The notes beneath the pieces are model-generated. The model saw only the letters and a program-made list of their open reading frames with translations. It made no database searches and had not been told where the DNA came from. Shown here piece by piece: positions 11,742 to 23,800 of a stretch of 64,000 nucleotides of DNA. The translations under genes were made by a program, and so were the position numbers. Positions within the stretch are counted from its first letter, which is position 1, and each line of letters begins with the position of its first letter. Source of the DNA: Diplonema papillatum (taxonomy: Eukaryota; Euglenozoa; Diplonemea; Diplonemida; Diplonemidae); assembly GCA_030068145.1 (NCBI GenBank), contig JAPJBO010000107.1:310001-374000 (forward strand), given 5' to 3'.

Positions 11742-14424
11742 TCAAGCGCCCCGCGCAGCCTCGAGCTTAGCTAGCCGCTCGAGCAGTGCTTCCTGCCGCT
11801 TCTGCAGCGTGGCTTTGACGTCAGTTTGCATGGCTTCAAGCACTTGCTTCGCGTCTTCGTCCTTCAGGTGCAGCTTCCGGGCGAGCTCTTCCTCCTCTTC
11901 TTCCTTCGCGCGGAGCAGCTCCTGCCGCTTGGCCTCCTCTTCGGCCTCGTGTTCCAGCTTCGTCTTGCACTCTTCTTGTCGCATTTCTGCGATACGTTTC
12001 GCGGCGTCCTTCTCCGCGCGTCTCTTCATCTGCTCCACCTTCTCAGGCTCGTGCGCCTGAGAGAGCGGAGCCGGCTGCATGGGCAGCTGCACCACCGCGG
12101 CCATCGATCGCTCCACAGGGTCCATCCGCGCGCCATTGAACACCAGCTGGTAGAGCTTGCAGTGCTGAAACAGACCTTTGGTCACGAACTCCGAGATCGC
12201 GGCGAGGTCGTCGATCTGTGCCGGGAATACAGTTTATCTTCTCCAACGTCTAATGGCATGGCCGAGGAGGGTCTTACCCGGGCGGTTCCGTTTCCTTTCG
12301 CATTGCATCTGCTTGCGAAGAAATACGAGCTGGTCCCTCAGAAAAACAGTAGCAGGTGCCGCGTCCGCAAGGATTTGGCGCATCTTGCTTTCAGTACAAC
12401 CCTGAGAGGCTGTCCCCTGCAGCTTCTTGCCACCGAATGTCACGAGAGCACAGGCAGACTGGTCTCGCGAGGGACCGAACCGTGCCCGAGAAATCAGTTA
12501 AAAAGGGCGCCCGCCCTACTTGTCTGCTTCGAATTTATCTTGAACCATATCGTATGGTTTCCCCAGCAGCACAAACTTAAGAGGCTTCATCGTCAGTATT
12601 CCCTGCAGGATTCGCATACTTCCAATGGAATAAAATCAGTGCAGGCAGACTAGCGTTTATAGAATAAGGTCGACGAAATGGAATGCCGAAACCCTGCAAG
12701 CGAGACTTGGCCGTCGGCAGGTTGGTCTGCGATTGGTCTGCGACAAACAAGAAACTTAGGGCACACCGTAAAAATGACAGGCACCAAGAGAGCGGCTTGA
12801 GGCACCGATGGAGGCGTGCAAGTAGTAGGTGTCTTCTTACCTTTGCCTTTTTCCTGCACGACGGGCTGCATGTGTGGTTTTGGTACGGGCTACACAAGGC
12901 AACCCCTGCTCAACTGTGCTCGCCTGCCTTGATGGCACTTGCACCTTAAAGAACTCAATGCTCAACCGGCCCGGAAAGTCCGCACCGCGAAAGCGAGCGG
13001 GAATTGAACTTGACTTGGAAATGGCTAGTTTGACCACATCCTCATCATCGTTGACTCTCCCGACGGACGACGTCATAAAGTAACGCTAGCCCGTGAACAG
13101 TGCTCGCCTGCCTTGATGGCACTTGCACCTTAAAGAACTCAATGCTCAACTTGTAAAACGTGGGGGGCCCAAGACTACACTCCACGAAGGATTGTAATTG
13201 GTGTCGGTCACAAACAGTCCCGGACATGGCTAGCCATAACCCATAACGAAAGCGTGCACTAAATATACAACCCGTAACCACAATTCCCTTTCTTGCTCTA
13301 AGAGAACCCATTCATGAACGGTCACACGGAGACCCTAAAACCCCGGAATTTCAAGCGAACTTTAACTCTAAAACCCGGGTGGACAAGTAAAGTCACTTCC
13401 CCGCAAAGGGCTCGTCGAGGTGGCCAGAGTCTGAAGAGTCTGGAGTCAAGATAGTTGCGCCCTACCAAGTGCACGCGCACTACACGCGTGGAAATGCACA
13501 CCCGAAAGCGGAATGCAACACCCGCCTTTTTTAACTCACCAATTTCAGAAGGCCGGACTCCCTACATATGTACCCCCCGTCCGTAAAGAAAGGAGTTGTT
13601 GAACGCTTACGCCCGCCACTAAACCCAGATTCGCCTGTGTGGGCTACAGCTATTTTTTGATCTTTCGCAACTGGCAGCCTCCTCAAGTACTTCCTACAAG
13701 GCAGGAGAAATCTCAAAGGAGGTAAATGTGCTGTAGCCCACCCACGAAACACAGGTAAAATTCTGGGTCCAGTGGCGGGCGTAAGCTTTCAACAAAAAAG
13801 ACAGGCGCTTCGTTTTGTTTGTGCGTGCCGGGTGATCGTTTTCCCACTTGTATTTACCCTGTGTATATACAGGTAAGGAATTCTGATCAACCACCAAAAC
13901 ACGCTGCCTACGTCTTTTTAGCCTGCACAATACATTGAAGGGCAACCCGCAAGATTGCTCGTACTAAAAAACTGCAGCGCGGCGCGTACCTCGGGGGGTG
14001 GGACATCGACGGCCTGCTGGGGTGCCGGGGCCGTGGTGGAGTCGCAGGCGACCGCGTGGTGGCCGGCGAGGATGGTTTTGAACCGGATCTTCGCCTCGCA
14101 CACGTCGCACGAGCGCGCGACTAGCTGGAAGACGTCGAGCACGTCGGCAATGAAGGCCGCGGCCTTCGCCTCTGACCACCCGCGGCCCGCGGCGAACACG
14201 ACCTGCTCGAACCAGAAGTCGACCAGAATGCTGGACCGCATGTCCACCACGTGGTCTGTCACCCGCACCTCTTCCGCCGCCCGGACCAACTCGACGACCC
14301 CCGTCAGGTCGTCGTCGGCGAGGGCGTCGAGCACACGCGAGATGTACCCTTCGCTCTGCAGCCTCTCCGGCTCCTTCACCGGCACAGCTTGCTCCGGCGC
14401 CTTCACCGGTGCTTTGGGTGGCAT
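11742..14424 (-). CDS. CFAP119/CCDC189-like axonemal protein, two exons
   Basis: Exon 1 is 14424..13990 (ATG, then MPPKAPVKAPEQ), ending at donor GAG|GTACGC. Exon 2 is 12215..11742, after acceptor CCGGCACAG. Both borders are phase 0, giving about 302 residues, close to the family's usual size. Exon 1 has the block LVDFWFEQVVFAAGRGWSE; exon 2 has ISEFVTKGLFQHCKLYQLVF. From memory, both resemble the conserved parts of CFAP119 (CCDC189, DUF4464), a cilia/flagella protein. The C-terminal 100 residues are a charged coiled coil rich in Glu, Lys and Arg. If correct, the organism builds flagella. The 1,774-bp intron is full of repeats. An extra small exon cannot be excluded: a reading near 12270-12390 ends at a good GTAAGA donor but in the wrong phase. 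Confidence 0.5.
12916..13150 (+). repeat. Pair of 51-bp direct repeats in the CFAP119-like intron
   Basis: 12916..12966 and 13100..13150 are identical over a segment that includes GCCTTGATGGCACTTGCACC and AAAGAACTCAATGCTCAAC. A diverged copy lies at about 42937..42985, between exons of the coiled-coil gene. Confidence 0.9.
13595..13800. repeat. Inverted pair of repeat family 1 (foldback)
   Basis: 13601..13705 carries the plus-orientation family-1 sequence (GCTTACGCCCGCCACTAAACC to CTTCCTACAAGGCAGG); 13710..13800 carries its reverse complement (GGAGGTAAATGTGCTGTAGC to GTGGCGGGCGTAAGC). The head-to-head pair could form a hairpin of about 90 bp. Lies inside the CFAP119-like intron. Confidence 0.8.
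13875..13940 (+). repeat. Repeat family 2, ~65 bp
   Basis: Block with TCTGATCAACCACCAAAAC and GCCTGCACAATACATTGAA. Similar blocks occur at 15296..15360 and 15755..15822, both just beyond the 3' coding ends of the membrane-protein gene and its duplicate. Confidence 0.8.
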
Positions 14425-15295
14425 CCTTTCGGGCCGCTCCCTCCCCACTCCCGAAAGCACCTGTGTTCTGGTTGTCCGCCCATGCCTCGGTTGCTGTGAA
14501 GCTCGGTGTGGCTTGCGTCACGCACGAGATCCAACAATGGTTAAGACTGCGCCGGCGGCTGGCGTAAATGGAACTGGGTGTTGAGCCAGTGCTCAAGGGG
14601 TATGCTCTCCCTCTCTTGGTAAATGAAAGTGCGAACTTGGGCAAGCCCTGACTACGAGATGCACAGCTAAAGGAAGCTGGCGCGCAAGGTTTGCCTTATC
14701 CCACGCGCCTACTTTCCGATACCAAATAGATGCTTATTCTAACTCGCTCTCTCTCGCGGAAGGTCGGCGCGGTAGCGGTGACCATGAGAACACCTGCACG
14801 TGGCAAGATGACGAATCTCTCTGGCGAATCTCGTCGGAGGGCAGCCTTGCACCGGAAAAAGAGAGAGGCACGCATGGGCGGTTTGAAGCTAGCATGCAAG
14901 ACGTTACTCGCCTGGGAGGACAGTCGGAGGAGGCCAGGGCGAAGACCAAAGAAGAAGAGAAAAATCGTTTGCACCGGGGCGAGAGCGCACAGGGTCAGCC
15001 GCAGCATGCAAAAAGCCGGAGTTAGCCTAGTGCGACGACCCCGCCCGCTCTACCCTGTAGCCGACCGCCTCCACGGGCTCGTGCTCAGCGCAAGCGCTAA
15101 GCCCCCTTTGGTTTGGGCATCGAATCGGTAGTCCCCCACATCGGACGCTATTTGCAGGCCGGTGGACATATTCGCTGTCGTTCTAGGTGTAAGACGTCTT
15201 CTGCTGCGGGCGCGCGGGCTGCTGGCGCGCGTGCGGGCGGCCGCTGGTGAGCACTGCGGTACCTCGTGACCGGTGTCATTGTCAGTTTCAGGTTG
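14425..15295. other. Intergenic region with two dispersed-repeat copies
   Basis: 14747..14800 resembles 38880..38935 (shared GCGCGGTAGCG and ATGAGAACAC). 15006..15130 is a copy of dispersed family 3 (CCCCGCCCGCTCTACCCTGT, then GGGCTCGTGCTCAGCGCAAG). No gene seen. Confidence 0.6.
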
Positions 15296-15729
15296 GGAAT
15301 TCTGATCAACCACCGAAACACGCTGTCTACGCCTCTTCAGCCTGCACAGTACATTGAAAGACAACGTTGGTGCTGGAAAAAGGCGCGGCTGCTGTTCAGA
15401 CGGACTTGAAGTCGTACTTCGTCTTCCGGAACATCTCTACGCCGAACACGCCCTGCGTGATACGGAATACTCGGCGAGCGCAACAACGAACAGCGGCGGC
15501 CACAAGAACAGCACATGGTGCGGGCTCGCGTGGCGAGCAAGTCACGCATTCCCCACATACCTCCGGACATCTCGTGGGCGAACCCCAAGCGCAACTCCGT
15601 GAGGGTGTGGTACCCATGGTACAGGAACGGGATCGCGGCGAAGGCGAGTGCCGGCAGGGTGGTGCGACTCCGGCTGGCGACAAAGAGCACAGAGGTCGAA
15701 TCGTGCACTTTTGTGTCCCTGCGCTTGTA
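15296..15729 (-). pseudogene. Decayed 3' copy of the four-span membrane-protein gene
   Basis: About 434 bp aligning in direct orientation with 15755..16188. It includes the last ~110 codons of the neighbouring gene (LPALAFAAIPFLYHGYHTL matches LPAIALAVIPFLYHGYHTL) plus 3' flanking sequence. After the LRDLLA region small indels shift the frame and the C-terminus is lost. No first half of the gene is present. It sits immediately downstream of the intact gene. Confidence 0.85.
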
Positions 15730-15853
15730 TCGTACCCTGCGTCATTTTCGGGTTGGGGATTCTGATCAACCGTCAAAACATGCTGTCTACGTCTTTTTAA
15801 GCCTGCGCAATACATTGAAGGTCAACATTGGTGCCAAGAAAAGACGATGGTGT

Positions 15854-16447
15854 TCAGACGGACTTGAAGTCGTACTTCGTCTTCCGGAGCATCTCTAGAT
15901 CGCCGAACCCGCCCTGCATGATGCTTGCGGAATACTCGGCGAGCGCAACGAACAGCGGCGGCCACAAGAACAGCACGTGGTGCGGGCTCACGTGGCCGAG
16001 CAAGTCACGCAGTCCCCACTTATCTCCGGACATCTCGTAGGCGAACCCCAAGCGCAGCTCCGTTAGTGTGTGGTACCCGTGGTACAGAAACGGGATCACG
16101 GCGAGGGCGATTGCCGGCAGGGTGTATCGCCTCCGGCTGGCGGCGAGGAGCACAGAGGTCGGATCGTGCATTTTGGTGTCCTGCGCGTAAATCCGAGCAG
16201 CGCAGCAAAGGGCAAGCGCGGCCGTGCTGAGAGACGCAAGGGCGGAGCCGACGGCGGACGCCTCGTTGAAGTGGTACCGCTCGTCTTTGGCGGCGAAAAA
16301 CAGGTAAAGCAGGCAGACGAGCAGGCACAAGACGCTGAAGGCGGCGGCGAAGTGCTTGTTCTGTTGGGTGTGGCTCTTCTCGAACCCCCGGCAGATTTCC
16401 TCCTGTTCCTCTGCGTCGAGCGGGTCCTCTGCGTAGCGGCGCCTCAT
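15854..16447 (-). CDS. Small four-span membrane protein, unknown family
   Basis: 197 codons from ATG (MRRRYAEDPLDAEEQEE) to a TGA after KTKYDFKSV. An acidic, charged N-terminus of about 30 residues is followed by hydrophobic spans near residues 33-54 (AFSVLCLLVCLLYLFFA), 65-90, 108-127 (AIALAVIPFLYHGYHTL) and 150-175 (HHVLFLWPPLFVALAEYSAS). Codon third positions are GC-rich as in other real exons. I do not recognise the family. Its last half is duplicated downstream as a broken copy. Confidence 0.7.
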   Translation of the reverse strand: MRRRYAEDPLDAEEQEEICRGFEKSHTQQNKHFAAAFSVLCLLVCLLYLFFAAKDERYHFNEASAVGSALASLSTAALALCCAARIYAQDTKMHDPTSVLLAASRRRYTLPAIALAVIPFLYHGYHTLTELRLGFAYEMSGDKWGLRDLLGHVSPHHVLFLWPPLFVALAEYSASIMQGGFGDLEMLRKTKYDFKSV

Positions 16448-16599
16448 GGTTTATGTTCTTCCCTTTGTGCTTTCCGTTTGGTTCAGGGTGGTAAAGGGGG
16501 GTCGAATGATAACAGTTTTTTGACGCACGTCAAAAACACTACCACTATTTGATCCTGCCCCTGTTCGGCTACCTGGAACTTTTTTTAGTAATCGACAAA

Positions 16600-16631
16600 T
16601 CGAATAATAACGCAGGTGTGTTATTATTCGA
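16600..16631. other. Perfect 12-bp inverted repeat with 8-bp loop
   Basis: TCGAATAATAAC, loop GCAGGTGT, GTTATTATTCGA, followed directly by a C tract. It precedes the left end of the inverted-repeat transposon block. Role unknown. Confidence 0.85.
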
Positions 16632-16651
16632 ACCCCCCCCCCTTTAGTTAG

Positions 16652-16815
16652 TACACGGTGCAGTAGTAAAGGCTTTCACTAGAAAATTTACTAGTGGTTT
16701 TACAAGTGAAAATGGTTTACAAGTGCCACTAGTAAATTTTACAAGTGCACTTGTAAAATTTACAAGTGCACTAGTAAAATCTACAAGTGATTTCAGGTGT
16801 TTTGGCAGGTGTTTT
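16652..16815 (+). repeat. Left inverted-repeat end with subterminal CTAGTAAA motif array
   Basis: Begins TACACGGTGCAGTAGTAAA, whose exact reverse complement ends at 24076. It continues with iterated ACTAGTAAAATTTACAAGTG-type motifs and ends CAAGTGATTTCAGGTGTTTT. The reverse complement of that last block (one mismatch) lies at about 18340..18362. Confidence 0.8.
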
Positions 16816-18334
16816 GGGGTGAAACAAGAAGAAACTGTGGCAAGTGAAGCACACATTCAGAAGAACCGGCTTCTTTTTCACCTAACTCGACAAAATGGGG
16901 CTGGGAGAGCAGAGCAAAGTGTCAACCCAGTGCTTGAGAGCCCCGCGCTTAGGCAGACCGCGTCAATCCAGGTTTCCCCCACTCAAGGCAAACGTGAACA
17001 CTCGAACACGACCTCCCTGTGGCTCGATGCGGTGGGAACACGGGACAATAACATCGGAAGAGACGGAGCGCGAGGGAGGAGGCGTCCTTGTCCTCTCAGA
17101 GCAGAGTCGTGCACAGGTACGTCCTGGTACCAGAAATAGATGGGCGCCATTGCACGGCAAAAGATGCTCTGGTATCTTGCGTTTGGCCCAGGAGGTTACG
17201 AAAATCTCTGCCTGCGTGCGTCTTATGCCGGACAGGCTTGGCATCCATTTTTTGGACTGAGTCGTGGGCAACAGTGCGGTCAACTCTGAAGGCAAATACC
17301 GTAAACGGAAATAAGTTGGACCGGACAAAAAGGTCCAACTCACCTATTTTGGGCTCTGGTGGTCCAACTTTTGTCCGGCCAACTTTTTTCGGGGGTTCTG
17401 TGTACTTCGTGCAGTTTTGCGGCTGGCCAGCACTCGCTCCCCTCCGTAATCGCGCATGGGTCCGCCGCCAGGAGTTCCCGAACACTGCGCGGCGCTGCGT
17501 AACCCGCTGAGTTCCCTCCAGCAACTTGCAACGAAGCACCCTGGCCATGGTCCAGCCATTGGTCGCCGTGGCCCTGTGGTGGAATCACAAGATCTTCCTT
17601 GCGTGGAAGGATGTTTGATCGCGACCGGTTGCGGTTGGTCAGTGCCGAGGGTGGACCAAGATGCGTCCACCGTCTGTCCCATTGCTTTGGTAGAGTGCAA
17701 ACGCAAAAATGCAGAGTGCAAACGAGGTGGCTCGAGGTTGGCGACCGTGAAGGAAAAAGTATGAGCCGCCAATAAACGCGGTGCCTACTGCTTCATTTTA
17801 TTGTCGTTGATTCTTGGGGTGTTGCTGCCGCTGCCGTGTTTGCGTTCACACCTTCTTCCTATGCTTGTAGGTCCCATGTTGCCCATTCAGTGCACTTGTC
17901 TCCCGGGCAGCTGGCACGCGTAGAGCCACACTCCGGATTACCGCGTGGTTCCATTCGCATAGGCGTCCAGGGCCTGCATTCGGGTGGGTGCCCGAACACC
18001 GGCCTTTTGGTCCGCCTCCGGCTGAAACCATCTAAGGTGCGCTGTGTCGCCCGCTGTCAATTCTCATTTTGTAGACGCTTTTCCTCGGCAGCTGTCAACT
18101 AGCTCAACAAAAGTCTCAGGGTAAAGGGGCTGGACAGTGCGCACAGTTCCAGTTGGGTGCGCGCTGCTCCTCTCATCCTTTTTCAACGGCGCGGCTGTAT
18201 ATCAGGGGAGATGATTCCCATCAAGGCTCCCAACAACCCTGCCCAACTCAGTCCGAGGGGTAGTGCACATCGACCAAACCTCCCCAGTTTTCAATCTCGC
18301 AATTTTTCACGCAAAACCCCCTATAATACACTGT
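16816..18334. other. Interior of a possible 1.8-kb inverted-repeat element, no gene
   Basis: No convincing coding region. A 70-bp sub-palindrome at about 17314..17385 has AAGTTGGACCGGACAAAA on the left and TTTTGTCCGGCCAACTT on the right, one base different in length. Otherwise nothing recognised. Confidence 0.5.
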
Positions 18335-18430
18335 TTTGGACTGAAAAACACCTGAATTCACTTGTAATTTTGCTAGTGCACTAGTAAAATTTACAAGTGC
18401 ACTAGTAAAATTTACTAGTCACGGTTGGCA
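18335..18430 (-). repeat. Inner inverted-repeat end with CTAGTAAA motif array
   Basis: Read on the minus strand it ends with CAAGTGAATTCAGGTGTTTT, matching the left end at 16787..16815. Its outer flank ACTAGTCACGGTTGGCA is matched in inverse at 23953..23970. The motif array is therefore shared by two nested intervals. Confidence 0.7.
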
Positions 18431-18615
18431 GATAATCACGATTATTACCTATTATTAGATTTCCGAAATCCGCCCCAAATTATTAGATTTTATTAGATAT
18501 TATTAGAAATTATTACCTGGTTCTTAAAATTATTAGATATTATTACCTGATTATAAGATATTATTACCCATTATTAGATATTATTAGCAGGTAATAATCC
18601 ATTATTACCTGACTT
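18431..18615. repeat. AT-rich array of TATTATTAGA/TATTATTACC units
   Basis: Irregular tandem units of 14-18 bp built from ATTATTAGAT and ATTATTACC. Strikingly AT-rich against the GC-rich surroundings. Confidence 0.85.
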
Positions 18616-19087
18616 TTCCTTACGTTTCCATATCACGTCTACACGCGGAATACATGGTCTTTTGCTGCATTGGGATCCTCTGCCCGGTTCTGTGTCCGTC
18701 TTTCAGCAGCGCCATTGTTGCCACGTCTTGCCTTCTTCACCAGATGCTTCACCACCGTCATTTGGTGGCGTCTTGCCTTGGGCGGCGCACCAGCTGTCAT
18801 TCCATCTGAGTCCAGTAAACTTCACACAAACGGCAAGAACAAAATTGAGCAAAAGCAGGCTGCAAGCCTTCGTTTAACGCAGAAAGGACTCGCGCGAGTG
18901 ATGACGCCTGACACGGCTCTTCGGACGCTGAAGCAGGTGTTGCCGTTGGCATTGCGACGAGATGATGGTCTGGAAAGACGGCACTATACTCAGAAAGAGA
19001 CGCGCCGAACGCAGAAAAATAATGGTGCGAAGTTGTAGGATCATTAGAAGCACTCAAGACTGACAACGTCGGCAACGAAGTCCTCAT

Positions 19088-20380
19088 TCAGTTCATCATC
19101 CTCGCAGTACTGGGCCTGGCCTTCCGGTATTTCTGGAGTTGGCTCCCCTCTTTCACGCCCGCGAACTTACCTACCAGGTCAGCGTTTCTTCGGAGAAATA
19201 GCTGGTCGGTAAAGGTTATGGCTTTTGCACGGCTCTTATTCTTTGTGTCCATATGCGACATGACTGAGAACACTGAGTCGACCCCAGTTACGCTCAGTGG
19301 GATGCACATGAGTGAAAGGACGACTCTGGATAGAGCTGGGTATTTTTTCTTGTTCACAACCCAGAAGTCTCTTGCGTCCTCGTGCGCGGTGCCTTCCTGA
19401 AAAGTTGTTTTTAAGTAGGTCTGGAGTTCAGCAAACACCTGAGCATCGCCAAAGTGTTTTGGAAACACTTCTTTCCAATCCTCCTGTGTGGCTGACACAA
19501 TCTCCGGCGGAATTTGGTCGAGGACAAGGGCTACCGGGTAAAACGTCTCAAGGTACAAGAAGACTTTTTGACTAGTGTATGTATCCCATGCGCACTGCAG
19601 CAGTTTCTGCTCCTCGGGAAGAGCCTCCACAATTGCCCGGTCAACTTCCGCACGAACCAAATGCGCTGTGGAACGCCCGTTTGGATTACACGCCCGCTGA
19701 ACAAACTTTTTGATGCTTTGGTACCCAGAATTCATTTTGCGCATTTGGCCCAAGGTCTCTGTCTTTTCTTTGTCATCCCCCATAAGGGTTGCTAATTGCC
19801 GTACTGAGATTGGCTTGTTTTGTCGCTGCATTTCTGACAGAAGGAAACCGCACAGCTGCGCTTCCCTTTCCACTACATGCTCACACACATCAAACAGAGC
19901 ACTCCACCTTGTTTCGCAGGTTGTTCGAGCTGCGTTTGCTTCGACAACGTCTGCAAGCACGTTTTCTGATACGAGTTCCTGGATCCGCTTGGCCTCGGTA
20001 ACAAGGTCTTCATCCTTCACATCAGGCAGCAGGTTGCCGAGCAATTTCTTGGGCGTCGAGTACTTGATATCGACAAGTTCACGCCCCTTCTGCAGCTTAG
20101 AAAGTTCAACTCGCTTCTCTTGATGTTCTGTCTCGTGTTTTTTGGTGAATGATGCCTGAAATTCGACCCATCTGGTCGTTCGTGGGTTTCTGTCTCCGCC
20201 AAAGATCTGGCTAAATAATAAACCGGCCGCAGCAGCCTTAGGATAGCGTTCAGGGTAAAAATCTCGAAAGGTTTTGTTGAGATGATGCCCAAAACACCAG
20301 ACAACAGTCAAACTCTCACTTAATTTTCTCTCAACTCCCTCAGGCAGAAAGAGGCGGTTGCCATAGTATCCCACTATCAC
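19088..20380 (-). pseudogene. hAT transposase, C-terminal half
   Basis: 430 codons opening in mid-domain. It contains the hAT CxxH motif (VVWCFGHHLNKTF, near residue 30) and an Arg-Trp region (TTRWVEFQ). It ends with a hAT dimerisation block (FWVVNKKKYPALSRVVLSL, CIPLSVTGVDSVFSVMSHM). The BED-type zinc finger and first two catalytic Asp regions are absent. In the other hAT ORF of this window (54430..56043) the CxxH motif lies at CFGHHLKNAI and the C-terminal part is missing, so the two are complementary halves of related transposases. Probably inactive. It lies just downstream of the gag-RT ORF, which may have disrupted it. Confidence 0.8.
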
Positions 20381-20825
20381 TCGACGTTAGCTACCTTACT
20401 ACGCGTTGGGAAGTCGACGGCCCGGGTAAGCCGCTGGCCTGGAAAGCTAGCAGGCCTGCTCGGCTCGCTAGCCTTGTCTCTTTCCAGGTGGAGCCGCGCT
20501 TGAGCGGGGCAGGTGCCGAGCGGCGTTCCCATCGCTGACCCGGGCCTCGTTCCCATCGCCGTCCGAGAGGCCCGCTCTTCCACCACACGTGAAGGGTCAA
20601 CGTGAAAGGGGTCCGTCCTGATCTGCAGAGAAAAGGAGAAATGACGAAGAAACGGACACTCCTGAAGTCCCGAGACAGCGAAGTTCGGCCAGCACCTAGC
20701 GTCTGTTACTTCCTGCGCTCCCCTTACCTCCTTTCTGCATGCCTTTGCCGTGCCCTGTGTGGTTTTCATTGACTCGTTCACTTCGCCACGCGCTGCATCA
20801 GACTGGGAGCCCTTCGTTGCAGAAG

Positions 20826-23800
20826 TCAGAAGCGTCTTACTCGTACCCTTCGCGCGCCTTCCGCCCCGTCGAGAGTCAACGGTCGCCTCCTGCTCGGAGG
20901 GTCCGCCGGGTTGAGCTTGCTCGGAACCCTCTCGAACCACAACTCAATCCGTCTCTGCGCGGCCAAAAACCACAGACGATGTATGCGAGGGTTCATCGCT
21001 TCCATTCTAGACGCACCTTTCACCATGCTGCCTTGGACCGTCGTGCTGTCAACGACAACGAGTACCTGGCAGCCCTCCAGCCGTTGTGCCCAAGCCCACA
21101 GAGCCATCTCAACAGCCTCGGCTTCTAGCAAAGCTATGTTCGGGCCCTCATCGTGCACTTCCTCCTGAAAGAACTCCTGCGCGACGCCTTTCTCGTCGCA
21201 GAGGATCCCCGCGAGGCCGATCTCGCTCGCGTCCGTGTAGATGATGTACCTCACTGGAGGCCTCTGCCGAGCTCCAACGGTCCGTGAGAAGCACATCTCC
21301 GGGTTCTTGAGCAGGGACGCCCACCATTCGAGGGCGTCTCTGAGGTTACCGTTGAGCGTGGACCACGCCTCCTTCGCGCCCGCTCTCCGGTAGAGGGCGC
21401 TCAGCATGGCTCTCCCGCACCTCCCAAAAAGGGCGCTAGATGCAAACAAAAGCTTCCCTACCAGGCTCTCCGCTTCGCCGGTCGACATCCTGTTGTCTCG
21501 GAGGTGCCCCTTCCGCGGACCACTCAAAGAGAACTCGACTCCTCCCCTAGTCACTCTTGTCACTAAACCGAGGAAAGTTACCACTTGACCATCCTCCACC
21601 TTGTCTTCTTTGAACCTCGTTCGCAAGATCTCGCCGAGGAATACGCACAGGTCGTCCTTCAGATACCGATCCTCTCCGTCACCAGGGGTAATGAAATCGT
21701 CAAAGTATGCTACTAACGGAATCCACAGGATCCTCCTAACCAGCTTACATAGGACCGTCGCCAACGCATTGTAATGCGGCACCGACGCTTTCTCACCGAA
21801 GGTCAACTTATCCATCACAAAATATCGCAGCATCCCTTGGGGGTCTTTGGCGACAATAATCCTCGTTACCTCGTCATTGCAGGCCTTGACCTGTCGGTAC
21901 GCATCTTTGTGATCCAGTTTGACACACTTAAAATGACGCCGGCCTGCAGCCCCTACCATCCACACAAACAGCCTGGCCACCTCCGCGAACTTGTCAATCG
22001 TGTGTAGCGACACCTTCGTCTCGACGGCAACAGCTTCGTTGATCCCCGCTCTCTTCCCGTCGTCACAGCCTCTGGTCTTGTAGACCCACCCGCTCTGGTC
22101 CTGTTTCAGCTGCTGTATCACAAATCTCCTGAAGAACACCGCATTCCTTGGCAGCTGCGACTGGGCCACCTCGTGTGCGTGCCCTTCCAAAACGTCCTTC
22201 TCTACGGATCTCCAAACAGCCTCTCTCTCCTGTTGCCCGTCCTGGTCGATGGCTCTCACAGCCCTCCTGTGCACAGCATCTTGCTCCCGCAGCAGCTCCT
22301 CCACGGATATCTCTGGAACACTCTCCTCTCTTGAGGGCCAGTACTCAGGATATCCTATCACTCCCGTCATGGGGCAGCCTTCTCTCAGGTTCCGAATAAG
22401 CTGTGGTACTCCCTCTGCTTCTGCGCAAACTCCAGTCTCCCGCATCATCTCCAGGAGCAAGTCCGTGAAGACGCCTTCGGATTCCCGGTGGGAAAGGGCC
22501 GCGCCCTTTCTCCTCCAGAGCTCGATCGCGGCCTTCCTTCCTCGTTGTAACTCCGCCCTCGTCAACACCGCCGCCCTCTCGATCGCCTCGCGGATATCTG
22601 GTTCCACCTTCCACTTTTGCGCTCCAAAGATCACCGGTAGCGCCTCAACCGCCTTGTGCACGTGATCACTCTCATTCACTGCCCCCGCTATCGTTTCATA
22701 CAGGCCTCTCTGCTTACCGCACTCCGGGCTCCCAGCTGACTTCAGCGCATTGACTGCAGGCAACTCACGCACCCCCCCCTCTGTGGCTTGCATACCTTTG
22801 CCTCCTACCTTCAATGTGGTCTTCGGTAATGGGGGCAGAGGCGCCTCCGACTGAGGCTCCTCCGTCCGTCGCGTCTTCGCAGCCGGCGCCTCGGTTCCTG
22901 GAGCGAACTGGCGCTTGAGGCTGATCTGGTCTAACACTTCTCTGTCGAGGCTGACCAGCATGCGCCATGCGTCCTCATCAGTCGTCGTCAATGACAGCCT
23001 GCGCCTCAGCTTTGCGTCATACTCCACCGCTACAGCCTGGCTCACCCGCGATGCGAGCTCTTCCAGCACCGCCGAGTAGCTCAGCGCCGCCCCCAGTGTC
23101 CTGCTCCCGTGGTTCACTGAGTGCACGCCCGTCGTCTCCTGGGCGAAGCAGCCCGTTACCCCCCAGCAAACAATCAGCCTCTGCAGCGCTGCAAGCTGCA
23201 TGTTGAACGGGAGCCGCACCCCGTTCTCCTTCTGCGCGGTTCTCATCAGGGACGTGCTGATCGCCCGGTCGACCGCTCCGTCCGCAGAGTTCTCGAGTTC
23301 CCGGCCGACGCTCTCCCAGAAGAGCTCCTTGTCCCCTCTGTCTAGAGTGGAGCTGCCGTTCTCCGGGTCCTTCCAGTCCCTATCTCTTGGGACCCAAGGC
23401 GCGCGTTTTAAGTCGACCAGGGGAAAGCTCCTCTCCTCCTGCTCTTGCTTGCACCTGACGGTGTCCACCATCTCCTGCGTCGGCTTCAACATCCCGTACA
23501 CCGCCGTCAGCTCCATCTTGGGCCAAGCCTCCTCCACCAGAACTCGCCGAACCGGAAGTTTCCTGCTGCTGGAGAGCTTTCTCTCGGCGTCCCTCTTCTG
23601 CACCTCGAACCTCTCGACCAGCTTCCTAATCTTGAGGCAGACCGAGATCTCCTTCGGCTTCAGGCCTTCGTGGCGCATGTCCGCCGCAGCCTCGTACACT
23701 GAAACGAACTCGGTGACGCTCAGGCACGCAACTTTCACGAGAGTCCGAAGAAGTACCCTGAAGCCCTCCCGACAGAAGAAGGCGTCGGACCCGGTCGCTC

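Noticed and set aside
12234..12443. Possible extra exon of the CFAP119-like gene (MRQILADAAPATVFLRDQLV) with a GTAAGA donor
   Set aside because: Ends in phase 1 while the next exon needs phase 0; the two-exon model needs no extra exon.
20377..20940. 187-codon minus ORF between the RT ORF and hAT fragment
   Set aside because: Overlaps the end of the RT ORF in another frame; no domain; composition of non-coding DNA.
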